NCBI GenBank assembly: GCA_011109175.1
Contig: RDEW01000108.1
Location: 1 to 64,000, forward strand
Direction of reading: 5' to 3'
DNA: 64,000 nucleotides
Source: Dicyema japonicum
Lineage: Eukaryota > Dicyemida > Rhombozoa > Dicyemidae
A program made the position numbers and the translations under genes. Of this stretch, positions 1 through 9,839 are shown in pieces. The notes under the pieces are model-generated. The model did no database searches and had not been told where the DNA came from. It worked only from the letters and a program-made list of their open reading frames with translations. Each line of letters opens with the position of its first letter. Position 1 is the stretch's first letter.

Positions 1-156
1 TATAGAAGGGTAGTATATGAGTTGATGTTAACTTCAAAAGAATACATGCATGGAGCTAGCGCTATTGATCCTCGATGGCTAATAGAGTTTACTCCAAAGT
101 TTTTCCAGTTTTTTGACCCGACTAAGCTCAGTGGTGCAAATAAATGCACCTCTTGA
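1..156 (+). CDS. DHX8: DEAH-box splicing helicase, C-terminal end (Prp22/DHX8 type), partial
   Basis: The last 51 codons of a DEAH-box RNA helicase enter from the left edge in frame 1 and stop at TGA 154-156. The pieces [25 protein letters not shown] and DPTKLS occur in the order and spacing seen at the C-terminus of Prp22/DHX8, the ATPase that releases spliced mRNA from the spliceosome in the nucleus. The helicase core lies outside the window. DHX15 and DHX16 end differently after the KEY(M/I) motif, so DHX8 is preferred. The protein stops about 10 residues after DPTKLS, somewhat earlier than usual for the family. No intron is visible in this piece and the frame is intact. A SINE-B copy begins only 25 bp after the stop, so the 3' UTR is very short or has been replaced. 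Confidence 0.75.
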   Translation, partial: YRRVVYELMLTSKEYMHGASAIDPRWLIEFTPKFFQFFDPTKLSGANKCTS

Positions 157-180
157 TAATATATTTATTATTATTATTTA

Positions 181-486
181 TTAACCCCGGATACACCGAG
201 AAAGAAGTTAAAGTAAACAACTAATTAAGTTATCCAGTTTCCACTTATACAGAGTCCATCCGGAATCAGCATAAAAGGTAAGACGTCCATTACATGCAGT
301 TGTGGAAACCCCTCCAGTAGAGTGGGGGAGAGCAAATGATATTTTTTCATGCCGGCCTTGCACTGGGCGCCACCTAGACGGGTGAATCACATGACGCCAC
401 TCTAATAGGAAGAGAGAGGAGGAATAGATGAGCAAGCAGAAAACTTCAATCAATTAACCACGCAGCACCACATGGCGCCACGCGTT
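181..486 (-). repeat. SINE-B copy
   Basis: This is nearly identical to the copy at 47,333-47,632 and matches the opposite-strand copy at 2,323-2,640. Read on the minus strand it starts with a head rich in GTGG/GTGC words, with TTAATTGG after it (similar to a pol III A box). The central block shared with SINE-C follows, then a 3' tail ending in a GGGTTAATAAATAAAT-like stretch. No protein is encoded. Confidence 0.8.
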
Positions 487-2031
487 GGTATTTTGAATTA
501 ATAAATGCGTAGCACGGTATTTTGAAAGTCACGTCGAATGAAAATATTAACGATTAATAAATAAATATTAACGAAAATTTGGTTTTAATGCAAGTTGGCC
601 AGAGTAGCTGGTTTTCAGAAATTCAAGGGTCATTTTTGCCTAAGGTTGATTAAGTTAGCCAACCATGACTTTAATTTAGGGTGGATTGATGTAGTAAAAA
701 TTTTTGCTGTAAGGATCTTCCGAGATACTGAGTCAAAAGTCTTTTCTAGATAAGTTGTTGTTGAGTGTCTTTCGCGGAATCCATGTAGAAAAGATGTAGA
801 GTTATGAAATGACGGATCTTGAGAATGACTAGTTTTTCTAACACTCGTGATATGGCGCAGATGATGGATACCGGTCGGTAGAAGATATGGCGCAGATAAG
901 TTTTCTCAGGATAGATTGTGTATCAGAGATTCATATTGAAATGTTCTCGTTTATTGAGAGGTTGAAAATTTGTGTTATTTTGGCCGTCACGGAATGACCC
1001 AGGTGTTTCAGTTAGAGAATGAAGATGTCATCTGAACCGCGGGACGACAAGTTATTCATTTTCCTGATTACTGAGTGGACTTTGATGAAGGGTTGAAGAA
1101 GTCATGTTGGAAATTATTCCTTCGACCATTGCTAGAATGATAACATCCATGTCTTTTGAATATGGTTTATGACTAATATTGGATATGGCTCTTGATGTCC
1201 AATTAAATGTGGAGAGCACTTCTTAAGCCTCCTTATCGATTTACATTATACAGTGAGGGAAGTATTGTTCGTAACTTATCTGAGCAAGGGTTCCCAACGT
1301 TCTTTGCTGTTTTTCGTGATGTTCCGAGTGATTTCTTTGTTCAGTTTTAATATCCTTTCAGTATCGGAATGTATCTTTTGCGATCTCGGAGTATAATCTC
1401 ATTGAGGTATTCGACAGCAGCGTCGATAGATCCGAAGTTCTCTATCTGGAAGGTGTATGTGTAGTTCGATAAAAGATGTGAAGGCGGGCCATATTGTCTT
1501 TAAAAGTTCACATTTGTTCTCAGAGTGTTCATTAACTTATGTTTTTGTAGATCCTCATGAAGATCGGTTATGGTAGGTATGTAAGTCGTATATAAATCCC
1601 ATAAAATGACAGCCTCAAGAGAAGGGGCGGCAAAGAAATGTCTGGTAAAGTAGGGGAGTCGCCTTGACGGGAAGGGACCTTGTGTGTTTGCTTTGATTAT
1701 TGAGAGTGATCAAGTCGTCAAAACTGTCCAAATATAGGGGCCCCGTTGATTCAGTTGTTGGTCAGCATGCCATCGAAAACTCTTCGCATTTAAGTCACGC
1801 CAATTAGCGTGTGTTCCAACAGAGTGAATCGTTGAGTTCAGGGCGGTAGCCTTTTGGGCATGACGGTGGAGAAGGTACTTATATATTGACAACTGTCAAT
1901 CGGAAAGAGGGTAGGCAAATTTTCTGAGTTAGTTGCACCAGTGTGTCGTCTTGGTGGGAGGGGTCCGGGATGTCGTCCGAGATATTTATAATCATTATAT
2001 GCTTCCTGATTAAAGTAATTAAATTTCCTTT

Positions 2032-2268
2032 CTATCCATGACCTCTGTCTCGTCTGAAAACGTTGTTTCCCTTAAAGTTGGGGGTTGATCGCCGTGGGTT
2101 AAGTTTGGTATCTCGGGAAAGAGCTATATCCATTGAGTGTTTTATGAGAAAGAGTTGTAGTTCGGCAATTTTTGTTCGGATAGCATTGATGTTAATTTGT
2201 AATGTGACTAAATCTGGTCCTGGATTTTCCTCGACATCTCCACAGGAAGGAGTAGGATTCGACACCAT
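2032..2268 (-). pseudogene. LINE-1 ORF start: 2A leader plus endonuclease N-terminus
   Basis: An open segment of 78 codons starting at ATG 2,268. Residues 9-18 are CGDVEENPGP, a canonical 2A ribosome-skipping motif, followed by the start of an APE-type endonuclease (LVTLQININAIRTKI, then IALSRDTKL). In other 2A-bearing LINEs the motif separates an upstream product or leader from the endonuclease-RT protein. The frame is also open for about 18 codons upstream of the ATG, so translation could begin earlier. The endonuclease continues below 2,032 in another frame. Confidence 0.7.
2215..2244 (-). other. 2A ribosome-skipping motif
   Basis: Encodes CGDVEENPGP and matches the D-x-E-x-N-P-G-P consensus exactly. 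During translation the Gly-Pro bond is not formed, so the final Pro becomes residue 1 of the downstream protein. It lies 18 codons after the ATG of the LINE-1 ORF. Confidence 0.85.
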
Positions 2269-2322
2269 CCGCGCGGGATAGGGAGTTTGTGACTCTTTTC
2301 CAACCTCGTGAAGTAATATATA

Positions 2323-2640
2323 GCCGCGTGCGCCATGTGGTGCTTGCGTGGTTGAAGTTGAATTCTGCTTGCTGTCTGTTTCTCCTCTCTCTTCTTATTA
2401 GAGTGGCGTCATGTGATCCACTGTCTAGGTGACGCCCAGTGCCAGGCCGGGACGAAAAAGGATCATTTGTTCTCCCCCATTCCAATTGGAGAGGTTTCCA
2501 CAACTGCATGTAATGGACGTCTTACCTTTTATGTTGATCCGGAGATGGACTCTGTAGAAGTGGAAACTGGATACACTTAATTAGTTGTTTACTTTACTTC
2601 TTTCTCTGTGTATCCGAGGTTAATAAAATTTTATTTATTA
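2323..2640 (+). repeat. SINE-B copy
   Basis: Same element as 181-486 in the opposite orientation. The central block (2,400-2,450) carries GGCGTCATGTGATCCACTG and CGCCCAGTGCCAGGCCGG. The 3' part (GGATACACTTAATTAG, CTTTCTCTGTGTATCCGAGG, then AATAAAAT) closely resembles the 3' UTR of the LINE-1 copy ending near 55,040. Its 5' end abuts the 5' end of the LINE-1 copy on the other strand. Confidence 0.8.
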
Positions 2641-3118
2641 ACCCAAGACCACGGTTGAGGTGGTGACGTCCCTCTATTGCACATATGAAAATACGTATTT
2701 GAATATCCTTTCTGGTTTCTACCCTACCTTCAATGCCAGGGGGCCTTAATGATTGATCGAAGAGGCACCTACTATGTCTGACCTTGCAAAATGGATGCTC
2801 TTTGCTGTCTCCAAGAGACGAAGCTCAGAAAAGGACTCGATGAAAACCTTGGAGACTACAGACTAATCCTCCTTCATCGTACTGTAAACACTATGGACAG
2901 GGTTTCGCTGTTCACAAGAATTTGCTCCCCAGATTACATCGATATTGGNCAACACGAATTGCCCCTCTTGATAATAAATTTAGAGGCAAGGATGAATGGA
3001 AAATCACTTCATGCGTATCCGAAATACATAACTAAATTCACTGTTTTAGACATGTATGTTTTTCAATTTCTTAGTTTTAATTATTGCGCTCCTGTCTTTC
3101 TCATCTTTATCACTGCTT
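2641..3118 (+). mobile_element. LINE-2 5' end with endonuclease start
   Basis: The 5' leader GGTTGAGGTGGTGACG (from 2,654) recurs at 42,599 and, degenerate, near 58,573, so it is probably the true LINE-2 5' end. The reading frame gives FNARG and then DALCCLQETKLRKGLDENL (2,791 onward), the first catalytic motifs of an AP endonuclease. Similarity fades near 2,990. There is one ambiguous base at 2,949. The first bases (2,634-2,655) also match, in reverse, the LINE-1 3' tip (CCGTGGTCTTGGGTTAA), suggesting an older LINE-1 end beneath it. Confidence 0.6.
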
Positions 3119-3770
3119 GACCAATTCTAATAATCTGAAGGATGTCTAACAACTGTATTCGGTGACTACGTGCTCTTCTCCTGTATCCTACATCGAGAGA
3201 TTGAAAGCTCGTTCACTTGATCATAGGCAGATACTTGATTCCTTCTTTGGTTTTTTATCGCACTCGTGTGAAACGCGGTGAAAATTCAATATGGCATGGT
3301 TCTCTATACAAAAAAGCATCGCATGCAAATCTAGGCAAAATTGGAGAACCTTAGATAAGTCTGATGAAGAACAAGTTAGTTTAACGAGAGATAATAAAGT
3401 TTAGGATAAGCTCCGATTTGTCCCGAGAACAGACCTCATCGAGAAGAGGATTGTGAAATTTAACATAAAAAACAAGCAATTAAAAAAAGTTAAATAATCC
3501 TTATTATTAATAACAACCACATACAGCATCAAACATATAGTATTTTTTCTTTACAATGCACATGACATGACCGGGAGTCGAATTCAAAATCAGTAAGGAT
3601 AAAGTCTATTGAATCCAGTCCATACACGTTAGAAAGATCAAGCCGACTGGAGGAATTTATAATAATTCGTTCCTCCTTTAAGCGATTTGTCAATTTTTTA
3701 TTGCTTTAAAATAATCAGTTCATAAAGTTGGTTAGCATTAAATATAGGTTTTAAGGTTTGTCTTACTTAT
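3119..3770. other. No gene recognised
   Basis: Mixed sequence with short open pieces on the plus strand (for example an ERLKARSLDHRQILDSFFGF segment near 3,200-3,260). I could not tie these to a family. AT-rich after 3,440. Confidence 0.4.
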
Positions 3771-3779
3771 TGCAAGATT

Positions 3780-6110
3780 ACTGCTTTAAGACTTGTAGCG
3801 TAATTGTAGCGTGCCGTTATGTGGTCCACCAATTCAAAAAATTCAAAAGGATTTGGCAACGCCCAGGGGGCTTCTAATGCCCTCCTGAAAAGGTCCATTA
3901 GACCCTTTTCTCCTGGGGTCATTATCGATCCCCCGGCGATGTGCTTCAAAAATCCAAAATTCCCGGCGAAAACTCTCAGCCCGCTGTGGAGAAAGAAATT
4001 TACTGCTCTCCAATTGAAACATCAACGGAATTAAAGCAAGGTCAGGAACTCCGTTCAATCCTGGCAAATCAGAAGATCGACGTGGCCATGATTCAAACAA
4101 CTAAACTCCGCATGATGATCCACTCTTCATTCCCTGGATACGAGGCTATCAGGATAGACCGTAAAAAGAGAAGAGGGGGTGGACTACTTACTCTATTCAA
4201 AAAGAACCTGAAATGCAGAGACATTACTTCGGAAGTGAGGAAACTTGTTGGAAATGACGAGGTTACTGAGGCAATTGGAATTTTGCTTGGGACAACAAAA
4301 GGAAGTATGTGCCTCGTGAATATCTACTTGCCTCTTCCGGCTCCTGCCCAAAGGACTATGTTATTCCAAACCTATCAAGATTGGCTATCTACGATGAGAT
4401 AATCATATGTGGAGATTTAAACGCAAAGCACCCATTATGGTTGTCAACCCAACAGGCCGACACGAGAGGAAGCTATTGTTATTGAAATCAGACTCCCTAA
4501 CGATACTGAACGATCCAGCGAAAAATACAAGGACCCCACTAAGAGAGATGGATCAGCCTACCTCACCGGATGTAACACTCTGCTCATCGTCGCTTTCATC
4601 AAAAATTGATTGGTCAGTCTTCTACGAAACAAGAAGCGACCATAATCCAATTGTGATGAAGGTCATGAGAAAAGTCAGAGTGAGGAGAACACCTGCTAGT
4701 TATAACTACAAAGCTGCTAATTGGGAATTGTATCGCGCAATCTCTGATGATAGACTGAAGAATTGTTACTTGGTCAGCTTCAAATCGCTAGAAAAAGCGA
4801 TCAAATACTTTACTTGCACAATCCTAGAAGCAAGATCATTGGCTATTCCCAAGCATCGTCTAAATTCCTCTAATGATTGAGAGAAGTCGACATTGACCAA
4901 AGAAAGAAATCACTTCAAAAAATCTAATTGGATCACATTAGAAACGAAACTCCGGATCAGAGCTCTAAACAACGAAATAAAGGACAGAGAGTTCAAGGCT
5001 CAGAAATTAAAGTGGAATCGGATTCTTACAAAAATAAATCGCAACCATAGTACCGGAGAAGTGTGGAAAGTTATCCGAAATGTTGCAAAGTGCGAAGAAA
5101 CTTCCCCGAGGATGACTATACTCAACGAGACGTTAACAATTTGATAAAATTCTACACAAAAATTTCGTACAGAGAACACAGAAAGTCGGAAGTGCTTCTC
5201 TCTTCACGCAGAAAACTGAAAAAGGATTCTAACCCAGTTTACTACTCGGATGAAAACGTAAAGAATGCGCTGCGTTTTACATAAACAACGTCCTGACAAC
5301 ATTCCAGTAGTGTTATTGAAGAACCATGGAGATATGGGAGTCGATTTTCAACTATTCAATTAATTAAAATGTAATACCGTTGTTGTGGAAGCAACGACAT
5401 TGTTTTGGTCTCGCGTGATCGGGATACCAAAATGCTACAGAAATTAACCTGGACCGACTCAACGCTTGGGTAATGAAGAACCGACTCACGATAAATTCCA
5501 GAAAGTCGGTCACGTCTATGTTTACTTCGGACAAAAGGTTGGGGAAGATGACAGTCAAGTTAAAATTGGACAACGTTGAAATCCCCTTCAGCAAATGTCA
5601 GAAGATCCTGGGCGTGACACTGGATACGCACTTATGTTTGTCACCACACGTGGTAAACATTGTTCTGAAGTGCGAGAAGAGGATCAATGAATTAAAATGT
5701 TTATCTAGAATATGAAAGACAGGTACCCACCCAGTCTTGATAAACATTCACAAACAATACATCGAACCATGCTTCTCGTACGCGTGTGCTTCGTGGGGAC
5801 CTTCATTATCATGGACGAACACTAAGAAAATCGAGGACGTTCAAAAGAAGGTTTTCATAATGACAGAGCGGTGATCTTGTGGGAGACACAGAACCGGACC
5901 GACTACTCTAGAGGCCCTCATTAAACAAAACTCCGGCATACGGGAAGGTGACCTGCAAATACAGTCAGCCTCCCAGTACGAGCTTGTGTGGGTACGAGGG
6001 AGGAGCACCGGAAAAAAATGAGGATTTTGGCGGAACGCATCGGGATCACGTGATAGTTAGTTTTGGTTTTACCGTGGTCTTGGGTGATAAATAAAATAAA
6101 CTGCTTTAAG
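3780..6110 (+). mobile_element. LINE-1 copy with internal deletion of the RT core
   Basis: The endonuclease starts near 4,010 with a shifted WNINGIKARS motif. It continues through ANQKIDVAMIQTTKLR (4,062-4,110), NIYLPLP (4,318) and TRSDHNPIV (4,630), the SDH motif of AP endonucleases. The pre-RT linker runs 4,890-5,280. The RT core (fingers, GVPQG and YADD region) is missing: the sequence jumps to the C-terminal part at about 5,464 (NRLTINSRKS, QKILGVTLDTHLCLSPHV, IEPCFSYACASWGPS). The protein would end in GIT at 6,045-6,053. The 3' UTR is GTTTTACCGTGGTCTTGGG followed by a (TAAA)-like tail. Several frameshifts and stops make it inactive. The stretch 3,780-3,960 may be its 5' region. Confidence 0.75.
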
Positions 6111-6198
6111 AAAAAGAAAGAGTCCTCAACTAAATAATTCAATTCCCGAGGTCAGAGTTGGACTCATCAATTACGATCATCACGTCCATCCATATCCA

Positions 6199-6544
6199 AC
6201 ATTGTGGGAATTTTTTTGAGCACTACCGCGTTGCCATAAGCACGTAAGATGCCTAGGGTTTCGCTCGTGCAGAACACACACTTTATTTGAGTAAAGAACA
6301 GTTATTATAACTAATCGTAGAGAGAATCAAGGAATGCTCTTCACTTCTTTGTTTTTTTGTGTGTGTTCTTTTGACTATCCAGTTCTGCATTGAATCTTCA
6401 TTGATGACAGCGTCACTCGTCAAGCCCTTTCCGCATCATAGATGCGTGGAACCTTCCACCAGGTGAACAGCAGCGAGAATCGAACCCGTGACCTAAGCCA
6501 CTTTAACCCGACACCTAACCACTATGCCACACATTGTGGGAATT
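6199..6544 (-). repeat. SINE-A, tRNA-derived, with target-site duplication
   Basis: The insert spans 6,213-6,530 and is flanked by a perfect 14-bp direct repeat, ACATTGTGGGAATT, at 6,199-6,212 and 6,531-6,544. On the minus strand it opens with a tRNA-like head: A box TGGCATAGTGGTTAG (6,515-6,529) and B box GGGTTCGATTCTC (6,476-6,488). A roughly 230-bp body follows, and the 3' end is an A run next to the duplication. This is the hallmark of pol III transcription and LINE-driven retrotransposition. Relatives lie at 13,171-13,387, 21,700-21,865, 39,440-39,580 and 47,655-47,985. Confidence 0.9.
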
Positions 6545-6749
6545 AAAGTAATTAATGTTTAAATATTGAGTTTGTTGTAGTAATTATCTGCACTTACTTT
6601 ACATGATTCAAACAATAAATAGTTGATATTAAAAATCAAGGAGATTTAACCAGATTTTTGACTTTTGTTTGTAAATATTAACAGGTGAAAAGGCTGTTAT
6701 TATTATTGAAATATGGGTAAAAAATTAATTAACAATAAAATACTATTGA
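6545..6749. other. AT-rich spacer
   Basis: Nothing recognised; low-complexity AT-rich sequence between a SINE and a domain fragment. Confidence 0.5.
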
Positions 6750-7155
6750 CTAACTATGGAGGAGAGCGGCTGCTGATATTATGGAGTAAGCGTTTCCGCG
6801 GACAACTGCGATCCCAATTCGTTGCCTCAGCCAGACCTTTTCCCGCACGTCTTTCTTGCAGTGGGCCAATATCCCCCCGATTTCCTTCATGAAAGAGGCT
6901 GTAATACTTCCGGCCGTAGACGTCTCGATTGCCACCGGTAAAAACGGTAGCGGTCCTCAATTTCGCCATATTTGATAATCTTGATTTTTTCGGCCTGATC
7001 AGCTGCCGATCCAGCAGACTACGCCGAGCTGAGTATCATCGAGTTCGAGAAAGAATCCACAACAATGCAGTCCCATACGAGCGATTTTCCCTCAGTGAAC
7101 GGAAAGATAGTTAACCCATCAGGTCTTTTCCCGTCTCCGCGGGACCGAAATTTTA
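6750..7155 (-). mobile_element. R2-like LINE fragment: restriction-endonuclease-like C-terminal domain (best copy)
   Basis: On the minus strand the sequence reads, with two frame changes, GDGKRPDGLTIFPFTEGKSL, VWDCIVVDS, then a continuous 6,750-6,935 segment with IETSTAGSI, FMKEIGGILAHCKKDVREK, VWLRQRIGIAVVRGNAYSI and a stop. The arrangement R-P-D, about 15 residues, D (VWD) and a later V/I-E-T fits a PD-(D/E)XK-type nuclease such as the REL endonuclease of R2/NeSL/HERO/CRE LINEs. The same block occurs at least eight more times in this window and once follows an RT (24 kb). It is a 5'-truncated retrotransposon piece. Confidence 0.6.
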
Positions 7156-7355
7156 TATAAGTAAATAGTATTAAATTAAGGCAGTTAACATATCGACCAT
7201 ACGATGTGAATGATAAAAGTAATTCCTCATAAAAGGTTCGTCAATGGATGGTTGATACATTATAAATCAACAGACATTATAGTTGACTTATACTATAAAA
7301 TTGAATATATAATTCATTACAATTTAATAATAAGCCGGAAGATATTTATATTATA
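7156..7355. other. AT-rich spacer
   Basis: Nothing recognised. Confidence 0.5.
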
Positions 7356-7610
7356 GCGTGGCGCTATGTGGTGCTACGTGGATAGTTTGTCATTGGTGCT
7401 ACGTGGGTAGTTGTATTTTCTTTCCTTCCGATGGCGTCATTGGATCCACCTTACTGAGGAGGCGCCCAATGCCTGGCCGTCATCAAGAGGATCCAATAAT
7501 TCTTCCCGGGGACAACGTCGTTACCTGTTCTGGAATGCTGGAACGAGTCAGGATCGAGGAGTTAGTTAGTTTGGTTACCTTTGGTCTTTGGAAATAATTT
7601 TAATATTTCA
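7356..7610 (+). repeat. SINE-C copy
   Basis: The head GTGGCGCTATGTGGTGCTA is partly duplicated here (a GTGCTACGTGG word occurs twice). The central block is GGCGTCATTGGATCCACC and GGCGCCCAATGCCTGGCCG. The tail GTTAGTTAGTTTGGTTACC, then TTTGGTCTTTGGAAATAATT, resembles the LINE-1 3' UTR at 6,054-6,100 and 16,265-16,310. Further copies lie at 27,842-28,075 (-), 38,335-38,575 (-), 56,120-56,320 (+) and 63,045-63,275 (+). Confidence 0.8.
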
Positions 7611-7994
7611 TGTAATTGCTCGTATATTTATAGGTTGGTATATAAAACTATTTGACATTGAATACTTATAAAAAATGTTATCAATTTTATTATTTTGAAG
7701 TTGTATTATATATTTCGAGCATACATCATCCAAATACTTACTCAATATTTATAAGTTCTAATAATAATTGATTTTATTCATCATGATGTTATATGTAAAT
7801 ATTATTTATCTACAAGTCCGTAAATAATACTTGGGTCCTCCTACCATACCCACTACCAAATTAATTGCACAGTGATGGACATATGTGAGTTTGTAGACTA
7901 CAGAGATTTATTAACAAGAGTTAAGGAGTTTTCTGGAGGGTATTACATCTGATTCCTACCATACGGCTTGAACTCTACACTTCCTCCTTTTTAA
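7611..7994. other. No gene recognised
   Basis: AT-rich to about 7,850, then mixed sequence without a recognisable frame. Confidence 0.5.
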
Positions 7995-8452
7995 ATTTTT
8001 TTCAGGACGTATTTCCCAGCTTTATATACGGCTCTTGGATCTTTGATTTCCTCCTGAAACCATAATCCGATCCTCCACAATCCTGCTAATCGGTTCTAAC
8101 AGCTTGTATTCGTCCTCGCTTAGACAGTCTTTCAGCTTCTTGTTTAAGGAGTGCTTAATCGCAGCTCTCCTAGTCTTCTCTAGGAGGGAAAAAATCTTCT
8201 CCCTTATCGAAGAGAAAAATCACCCCTTGTACCAATGAAGTAGGTTAGGGAGAATAACTCCCTTGAAGATGAACAGGTAGATGTCACGGATAACGTGTAA
8301 CTTCCGTGTACATAGGAGCGACTGAAAACCTTTTATTCTTCTCCCCTTTATGTCGTCCATGTAATCTCCTGCGTGTCCATATTCGACCCCAGGTAGCGCA
8401 GGCTGTGTGCATTGTTTACTCCCAGTGTGTGATCGCATCAACAATAGACATG
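7995..8452 (-). mobile_element. LINE-3 C-terminal fragment
   Basis: The minus strand encodes LLCTRKLHVIRDIYLFIF, a VILPNLLHWYKG segment and EKTRRAAIKHSLNKKLKDCL, which match the post-RT C-terminus of the full LINE-3 copy at 17.8-18.1 kb and the 46.6-46.9 kb copy. It is 5'-truncated and frameshifted near 8,220. Confidence 0.7.
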
Positions 8453-8811
8453 ACTGACAAAGTTGATCTAATTTATGTTTGATCCCATCAACGTTGTTAG
8501 ACTCAGTCGTTATGTCTTTAAATGTTTTGGGATTACCAAGGCATAGACGTGTCCAAATTTTTTAATCAAAATCTACTAACAGTTTTAAAGGCTAATCGTG
8601 CAGATAGTGTAGGATCAGACGAGTCAGATTATCTGCAGCGTTGATCAAAGAAAAAAAAGTTGACCATTTCAAAAGACGAGATAATTTCTCCAAAATGAAA
8701 TGGAAATTTTGTCAAAATAAATCTTCAATAATTTCTGATTAGACGACGACCTCAATTGTTTTTCAGAAGGTCCTTATTTGAAAACACGAAACATTCCGTA
8801 GAGAGAAAAGG
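8453..8811. other. No gene recognised
   Basis: Contains a 30-codon open piece on the plus strand (about 8,549-8,640) that I cannot assign. Confidence 0.4.
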
Positions 8812-9035
8812 AAAAAAAGTGTTTGATGGATGCTCAGTAGGAGTACTCGTGTAGTTATTAGTTGTGAGTTTGATTCCCACCCGTTACCTACTTGTCCAAA
8901 AGATTTTTAACTACTCTGGACTTTCTTCTAGTCTTAAGTGCATGTGATCCACCTGTCTCAGGAGACACCCAATGTCTAGCCGATATCCAAAAAAGGAGCA
9001 CTATCTTCCCTACTCCACTGGAGGAAGTCTATAAA
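8812..9035 (+). repeat. SINE with tRNA-like head and the B/C central block
   Basis: A tRNA-like head (TGCTCAGTAGGAG, then GTGAGTTTGATTCCCAC at 8,862-8,880, close to a pol III B box) is followed by a short spacer and the central block (GTGATCCACCTGTCTCAGG at 8,944-8,962). The LINE-matching tail is absent. The sister copy is at about 34,640-34,930 on the minus strand. This copy links the shared block to a tRNA-derived head. Confidence 0.6.
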
Positions 9036-9838
9036 AGACACGATTTTATCAATAATCAACTCTACTAAGGAATTCGTTTGTAGAGGGTCTTCATACAATC
9101 TAGACCACCCATCTCTGGACGACCTGTTGGGTAATCTGTTAACGGTTGCTTTCTATGCTCCATCGGGATTTCACGGAAACCTAAAAAATTATTTAATCAG
9201 GACTTAACTATCTTTCAAGCGGATTATAAACTATTACTAGAATTGGATTAAGACTGATCCCTGCAATATCGAGGATTAGTAGAGGTTGGGTAGATTATGA
9301 AAAAACGTCTCTATTACTTCACAAAGGTCTATGCAAATTAATCTTAGCTACGACGAGATGAAACCACGATAACAACATTCAATGTACGACGAGATGAAAC
9401 CACGATAATAAACAATCGAACTTTTCCTATAACTGGTATCTCTATTCGACTGTAAAGATCTCATCGAGAATCGGCATCAAAGGATCCTCATGTAAGAGGA
9501 GTTTTGTAATTCTGGGTGAGGTTCATTTCAAAGTATATTTAGCCAATTGGTAACTAAAGATAAATCAGTCACAAGATTACCATGTTTATGGAATCATTAT
9601 TATTCACGAATATATGCTTTGATGCTTGCCTCTGCTGTAAATTTCTTAAAACGGTGATGAGATGAAACGCTCACTGTTCCAAGAAATACCAAAGTCGCCA
9701 GTGTGGTTAACTTTTGGGGATTTCTGATCTGTAAAAAAATTGAATATAAATAAACAAAAATAAACAAAAAAATAAAAAAATATCATACCAGCTATTTAAT
9801 GTTAATATTTAATTATTATTATTTTAGTAGAATAAATT
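9036..9838. other. No gene recognised; short direct repeat inside
   Basis: Mixed sequence with no confident coding frame. A perfect 24-bp direct repeat starting TACGACGAGATGAAACCACG lies at 9,350-9,373 and 9,386-9,409. Confidence 0.4.
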
Positions 9839-9839
9839 T

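Larger units (their letters stand above)
560..2320 (-). mobile_element. LINE-1 copy, 5' half with 2A peptide, endonuclease and RT remnants
   Basis: A non-LTR retrotransposon on the minus strand. The ORF starts at 2,268 with an 18-residue leader ending in a 2A motif, followed directly by an AP-type endonuclease: the family motif WNIN appears as QININ, and the catalytic-region ETKL as DTKL. The frame then breaks repeatedly. Further down come linker-like sequence (AVEYLNEIILRDRKRY near 1,370-1,430) and RT remnants near 640-770 (HGFRERHSTTTYL, then TFDSVSRKILTAKIF). The copy stops in the RT, so the catalytic YADD and the 3' end are missing. The closest relatives in the window are at 30.2 and 53.8 kb. 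Confidence 0.75.

Noticed and set aside
2215-2244. 2A motif as evidence for an integrated RNA virus
   Set aside because: The motif is followed immediately by an AP endonuclease and further on by non-LTR RT motifs, which identifies a LINE.
3767-4100. Minus-strand gene upstream of the LINE-1 endonuclease
   Set aside because: Two overlapping open frames exist, but neither has a recognisable motif and the plus strand enters an AP endonuclease at 4,010; more likely LINE-1 5' sequence.
6476-6530. tRNA gene on the minus strand
   Set aside because: The A and B boxes are perfect enough, but the sequence continues into a 230-bp repeated body with an A tail and a 14-bp target duplication, so it is a SINE head and not a functional tRNA.
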